Shown one piece after another: positions 13,228 to 15,641 of a stretch of DNA of 15,641 nt (within the stretch, counting starts at the first letter, position 1; each line of letters begins with the position of its first letter). This DNA is from RYN-124 sp033851845 (lineage in GTDB: Bacteria; Actinomycetota; Actinomycetes; Mycobacteriales; SCTD01). The position numbers and the translations under genes were made by a program. The DNA is taken from contig JAWWOH010000105.1 in the NCBI GenBank assembly GCA_033851845.1, positions 1 to 15,641 on the forward strand. Reading direction: 5' to 3'. A model generated the notes under the pieces. The model was not told where the DNA came from. It did no database searches and worked only from the letters and a program-made list of their open reading frames with translations.

Positions 13228-15603
13228 CTACTTGTCCTGCGCGGGCACCAGGTCGATCGGAACCGGCGCCACCATGTCGGCGTCCGCGTCAAGGACCGCG
13301 CCGATGCCGAGCTTCTCCTTGATGCGCTTCTCGATCTCGTCGGCGAGGTCGGGGTTGTCGTGCAGGAACGCCCGCGCGTTCTCCTTGCCCTGCCCGAGCT
13401 GGTCACCCTCGTAGGTGTACCAAGCACCGGACTTGCGGACGATGCCCTGCTCCACGCCGAGGTCGATCAGCGACCCCTCGCGGCTGATGCCGATGCCGTA
13501 CAGGATGTCGAACTCGGCCTGCTTGAACGGCGGGGCGCAGTTGTGCACCACGACGTCGTTCGCGACCAGGTTGTGGTGCTCCTCGACCTCGACGTCGAAC
13601 GTCCGAGCGCGTCGGATCGGCAGCACCTCACGGACCGCGGCGAACGCGAGCTCCTCGGCCAGGACGCCGCGCAGGAACGCGTCGTCGAGCGCATCCGCGA
13701 TCGCCGCAACGCGGTCGCGACGCAGTCGGCTGGCTCCCAGCACCGTGCGCATCCCACCGCGGGGGTCGCCGGCGCGGTCGCCGATCATGGCCGCTGCCTC
13801 GGCCGCGGTCAGCCCGCGCTGCCTGAGGTGCGCGAGCACCGGCTCGATGTGCTCGGGCGACAGGTAGCCAGTCTGCGACCCGCGGCGACGACGGGTGTCA
13901 CTTGTGGCGAGATATGCCATGACCTTCTGTCCGCGCGGCCCCCACATCGGGACCGCCTCGGCGAACGCAGCAACGTTGTCGCTGCCGGCCACACGCACCT
14001 CCCAGATGGGCCGCTTGGAGATGACTCGACGACCGTTGATCAGGCTGGGCCGCTTCCCTGTCGGGTCGTATGTCCGCACGCTGCTGGTGATCCCCCAACG
14101 CAGCAGCAGCCAGTGGATCTGGTGGGCGAGCTGCTCGGACGTGGTGCAGAACCCGACTCGCAGCGCCCCGGTCTGCTCGACGCTGGCCCAGCCGTCGCTC
14201 TCGAAGATGCCGAACAGCAGGTTGCCCACGACGTCGGCCGCGACGTCCGGCGCGAAGAACGGCGCCGGGATCGTCTTCTCCCACGCCAGCTTCCCGTAGA
14301 TGCCGGCCTCGCGGCACAGCGCGAGCAGCGCGTTCTTCTCTCCGGGACGATGCGAGAAGCTCTTCGTGATGGCGTGTGACGTGTCGTGCACCTCGCAGCC
14401 AAGGCTGTGGGCAATGGTCGCTGCGTCGGCCTGCAACGATTCCTGCATGTTGATGAACTGGATCGGCGTCTTGCCGCCGACATAGCCGTCACCGATCAGG
14501 TAGCCCAGCATCCGGGCGTGCTCGATCGCCATCGGGCGCTCGTCGCCGAAGCCGAGGAACTGCCGCGGACGAGCAACCTGGTCGCCGGGCTGCAGCTCGC
14601 CGGCCAACCGCCAGCCGCGGTCGGTCAGCACCTTGTGGTCAGGAGTGACCCAGATCTGCGCCCCGCCGCGCAGCTTCAGTCCGAGCACATCCTGCTCACC
14701 CTGGTCGAACCATGAGACGACCGGCCGGACGTGCAGCGTGCTGTCCTTCGCCGTAGCGACGACCGACACCGGCAGCTTGTTGTCGACGATGTCCTCGATC
14801 CGGTGCGTCAGCCCGGTGACCGGGTCGAACACCAGCGTGCCCTCGGCGAGGCACTTGTTCTTCACGACCTTGACGCGGGTCCGGTTGCCGACCGCATCGG
14901 TGCCGTCCTTCAACGTCTCGATGCGGCGGATGTCGAGTCGGACCGAGGCGTAGAACTTCAGCGCCTTGCCGCCAGTCGTCGTCTCAGGTGAACCAAAAAA
15001 GACACCTATTTTTTCGCGCAGCTGGTTGATGAAAATGACGGTCGTGCCGGTGTTGCTGATGGCGCCGGTCATCTTGCGCAGTGCCTGGCTCATCAAGCGA
15101 GCCTGCAGCCCGACGTGGCTGTCGCCCATCTCCCCCTCGATCTCGGCGCGCGGGGTCAGCGCAGCCACCGAGTCGACGACCAGGATGTCCAGCGCACCGG
15201 AGCGGATGAGCATGTCGGCGATCTCGAGTGCCTGCTCGCCAGTGTCAGGCTGCGACACCAGCAGCGCGTCGGTGTCGACCCCGAGCTTCTTCGCGTAGTC
15301 GGGGTCGAGGGCGTGCTCGGCGTCGATGAACGCCGCGATGCCACCCGCGGCCTGCGCGTTGGCCACTGCGTGCAGAGCCAGGCTCGTCTTCCCCGAAGAT
15401 TCCGGTCCGTACAGCTCCACCACGCGACCCCGCGGAAGCCCGCCGATGCCCAACGCGACGTCGAGAGCGATGGCACCCGTCGGGATGACACCGATCGGGA
15501 CGCGCACCTCATCACCGAGGCGCATCACCGAGCCCTTGCCGAAGTTCTTGTCGATCTGCGCGAGCGCCATGTCGAGCGCCTTCTCGCGGTCCGGTCCTGC
15601 CAT
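13228..15603 (-). CDS. recA: RecA recombinase precursor containing an intein
   Basis: A 791-residue precursor of RecA, the ATP-driven strand-exchange protein that also triggers LexA self-cleavage in the SOS response. The N-extein (residues 1-250) carries Walker A GPESSGKT (66-73), Walker B LDILVVDS (138-145) and the L2 loop GSPETTTGGKAL. The C-extein resumes at residue 689 with CAPPFKQAEFDILYG and ends in VPAQDK. Removing the 438-residue intein leaves 353 residues, normal for an actinobacterial RecA. The frame is continuous with no stop or shift, so protein splicing should give mature RecA. The ATG at 15603 has AGGAG five bases upstream. An AT-rich codon run occurs at residues 197-206. The upstream SOS operator is outside the window. 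recX follows after 13 bases. Confidence 0.97.
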   Translation of the reverse strand: MAGPDREKALDMALAQIDKNFGKGSVMRLGDEVRVPIGVIPTGAIALDVALGIGGLPRGRVVELYGPESSGKTSLALHAVANAQAAGGIAAFIDAEHALDPDYAKKLGVDTDALLVSQPDTGEQALEIADMLIRSGALDILVVDSVAALTPRAEIEGEMGDSHVGLQARLMSQALRKMTGAISNTGTTVIFINQLREKIGVFFGSPETTTGGKALKFYASVRLDIRRIETLKDGTDAVGNRTRVKVVKNKCLAEGTLVFDPVTGLTHRIEDIVDNKLPVSVVATAKDSTLHVRPVVSWFDQGEQDVLGLKLRGGAQIWVTPDHKVLTDRGWRLAGELQPGDQVARPRQFLGFGDERPMAIEHARMLGYLIGDGYVGGKTPIQFINMQESLQADAATIAHSLGCEVHDTSHAITKSFSHRPGEKNALLALCREAGIYGKLAWEKTIPAPFFAPDVAADVVGNLLFGIFESDGWASVEQTGALRVGFCTTSEQLAHQIHWLLLRWGITSSVRTYDPTGKRPSLINGRRVISKRPIWEVRVAGSDNVAAFAEAVPMWGPRGQKVMAYLATSDTRRRRGSQTGYLSPEHIEPVLAHLRQRGLTAAEAAAMIGDRAGDPRGGMRTVLGASRLRRDRVAAIADALDDAFLRGVLAEELAFAAVREVLPIRRARTFDVEVEEHHNLVANDVVVHNCAPPFKQAEFDILYGIGISREGSLIDLGVEQGIVRKSGAWYTYEGDQLGQGKENARAFLHDNPDLADEIEKRIKEKLGIGAVLDADADMVAPVPIDLVPAQDK
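13540..14853 (-). mobile_element. RecA intein with LAGLIDADG homing endonuclease domain
   Basis: A 438-residue in-frame intein lying between VVKNK and CAPPF of RecA. In intein numbering: C1 starts block A (CLAEGTLVFDPVTG), and block B is VTPDHK with H73. The endonuclease motifs are LGYLIGDGYVGG with D122 and LLFGIFESDGW with D220. Block F is TFDVEVEEHH with D420 and H427. The end is VVHN with H437 and N438, followed by C as the +1 residue. From memory, the M. tuberculosis RecA intein (440 residues) sits at the same point and shares these residues and long stretches of sequence. All residues needed for self-splicing and for endonuclease metal binding appear present, so it is probably active in splicing and perhaps in homing. 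Base composition looks close to that of the host gene, suggesting long residence. Confidence 0.96.
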
Positions 15604-15608
15604 TGCAT

Positions 15609-15613
15609 CTCCT
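15609..15613 (-). promoter_or_regulatory. Shine-Dalgarno site AGGAG of recA
   Basis: On the minus strand AGGAG lies five bases before the ATG at 15603, which fixes the recA start. Confidence 0.8.
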
Positions 15614-15623
15614 GCGGTTCTGG

Positions 15624-15640
15624 ACGAGCGAGCGGCTCGT
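15624..15640. repeat. Short inverted repeat in the recA leader
   Basis: Six-base arms ACGAGC and GCTCGT enclose a five-base loop (GAGCG), ten bases upstream of the recA Shine-Dalgarno site, at the very edge of the window. It does not match the actinobacterial SOS box (GAAC-N4-GTTC core). It may be a small leader hairpin or chance. Confidence 0.3.
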
Positions 15641-15641
15641 G

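Noticed and set aside
12709..14379. 556-codon open frame on the plus strand
   Set aside because: Antisense to recX, recA and the intein, all of which have unmistakable family motifs.
15604..15641. SOS box upstream of recA
   Set aside because: Only 38 bases of upstream sequence are present and none matches the GAAC-N4-GTTC core; the promoter is probably beyond the window edge.

Overview
The window is GC-rich DNA from an actinomycete (phylum Actinomycetota). The evidence is a mycothiol ligase gene (mshC-like), an adjacent recA-recX pair, strong G/C preference at third codon positions, and mixed ATG/GTG starts. The species cannot be told from the sequence. It holds eight protein-coding genes plus one intein, and gene-free gaps are all short (the longest is 116 bases). 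I see no tRNA, rRNA, CRISPR array, insertion sequence or phage gene.

Positions 62-7300 (minus strand) carry a tight three-gene unit, read from 7300 down to 62: a ceramidase-like hydrolase, a GH36/melibiase-like glycosidase, and a second, larger ceramidase-like hydrolase. Spacers are 4 bases and an ATGA overlap. All three products have an N-terminal signal peptide and end in the same tripartite tail: V-P-E-(A/G)-P, a hydrophobic helix, then an arginine cluster. The tail resembles PEP-CTERM-type sorting signals and is not LPXTG. The likely joint role is surface breakdown of a glycosylated lipid: the glycosidase would remove a sugar and the ceramidase-like enzymes would cut an amide bond. That role is inferred. 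A perfect 6+6 inverted repeat (TGTGACAGGTCACA) lies about 70 bases upstream of the first gene and is the best candidate operator.

Positions 7417-10512 (minus strand) hold a GH15-family glycosidase, probably a trehalase, and upstream of it an mshC-like cysteine ligase of mycothiol synthesis. A long imperfect hairpin separates the two. It covers the more upstream in-frame start codons of the GH15 gene, and a -10-like hexamer lies just downstream of it, so the GH15 gene may start leaderless at 9306.

Positions 10596-12596 (plus strand) hold a small secreted protein of unknown function, a clear terminator hairpin, and an MFS transporter. The transporter's stop codon directly abuts the stop codon of the convergent recX.

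Positions 12597-15603 (minus strand) are recA-recX. recA is interrupted by a 438-residue intein, from residue 251 to 688 of the precursor. Site and motifs match my recollection of the Mycobacterium tuberculosis RecA intein, and both splicing and LAGLIDADG endonuclease residues look intact. The N-extein also contains a sharply AT-rich stretch of codons in the L2 DNA-binding loop. The recA promoter lies outside the window.
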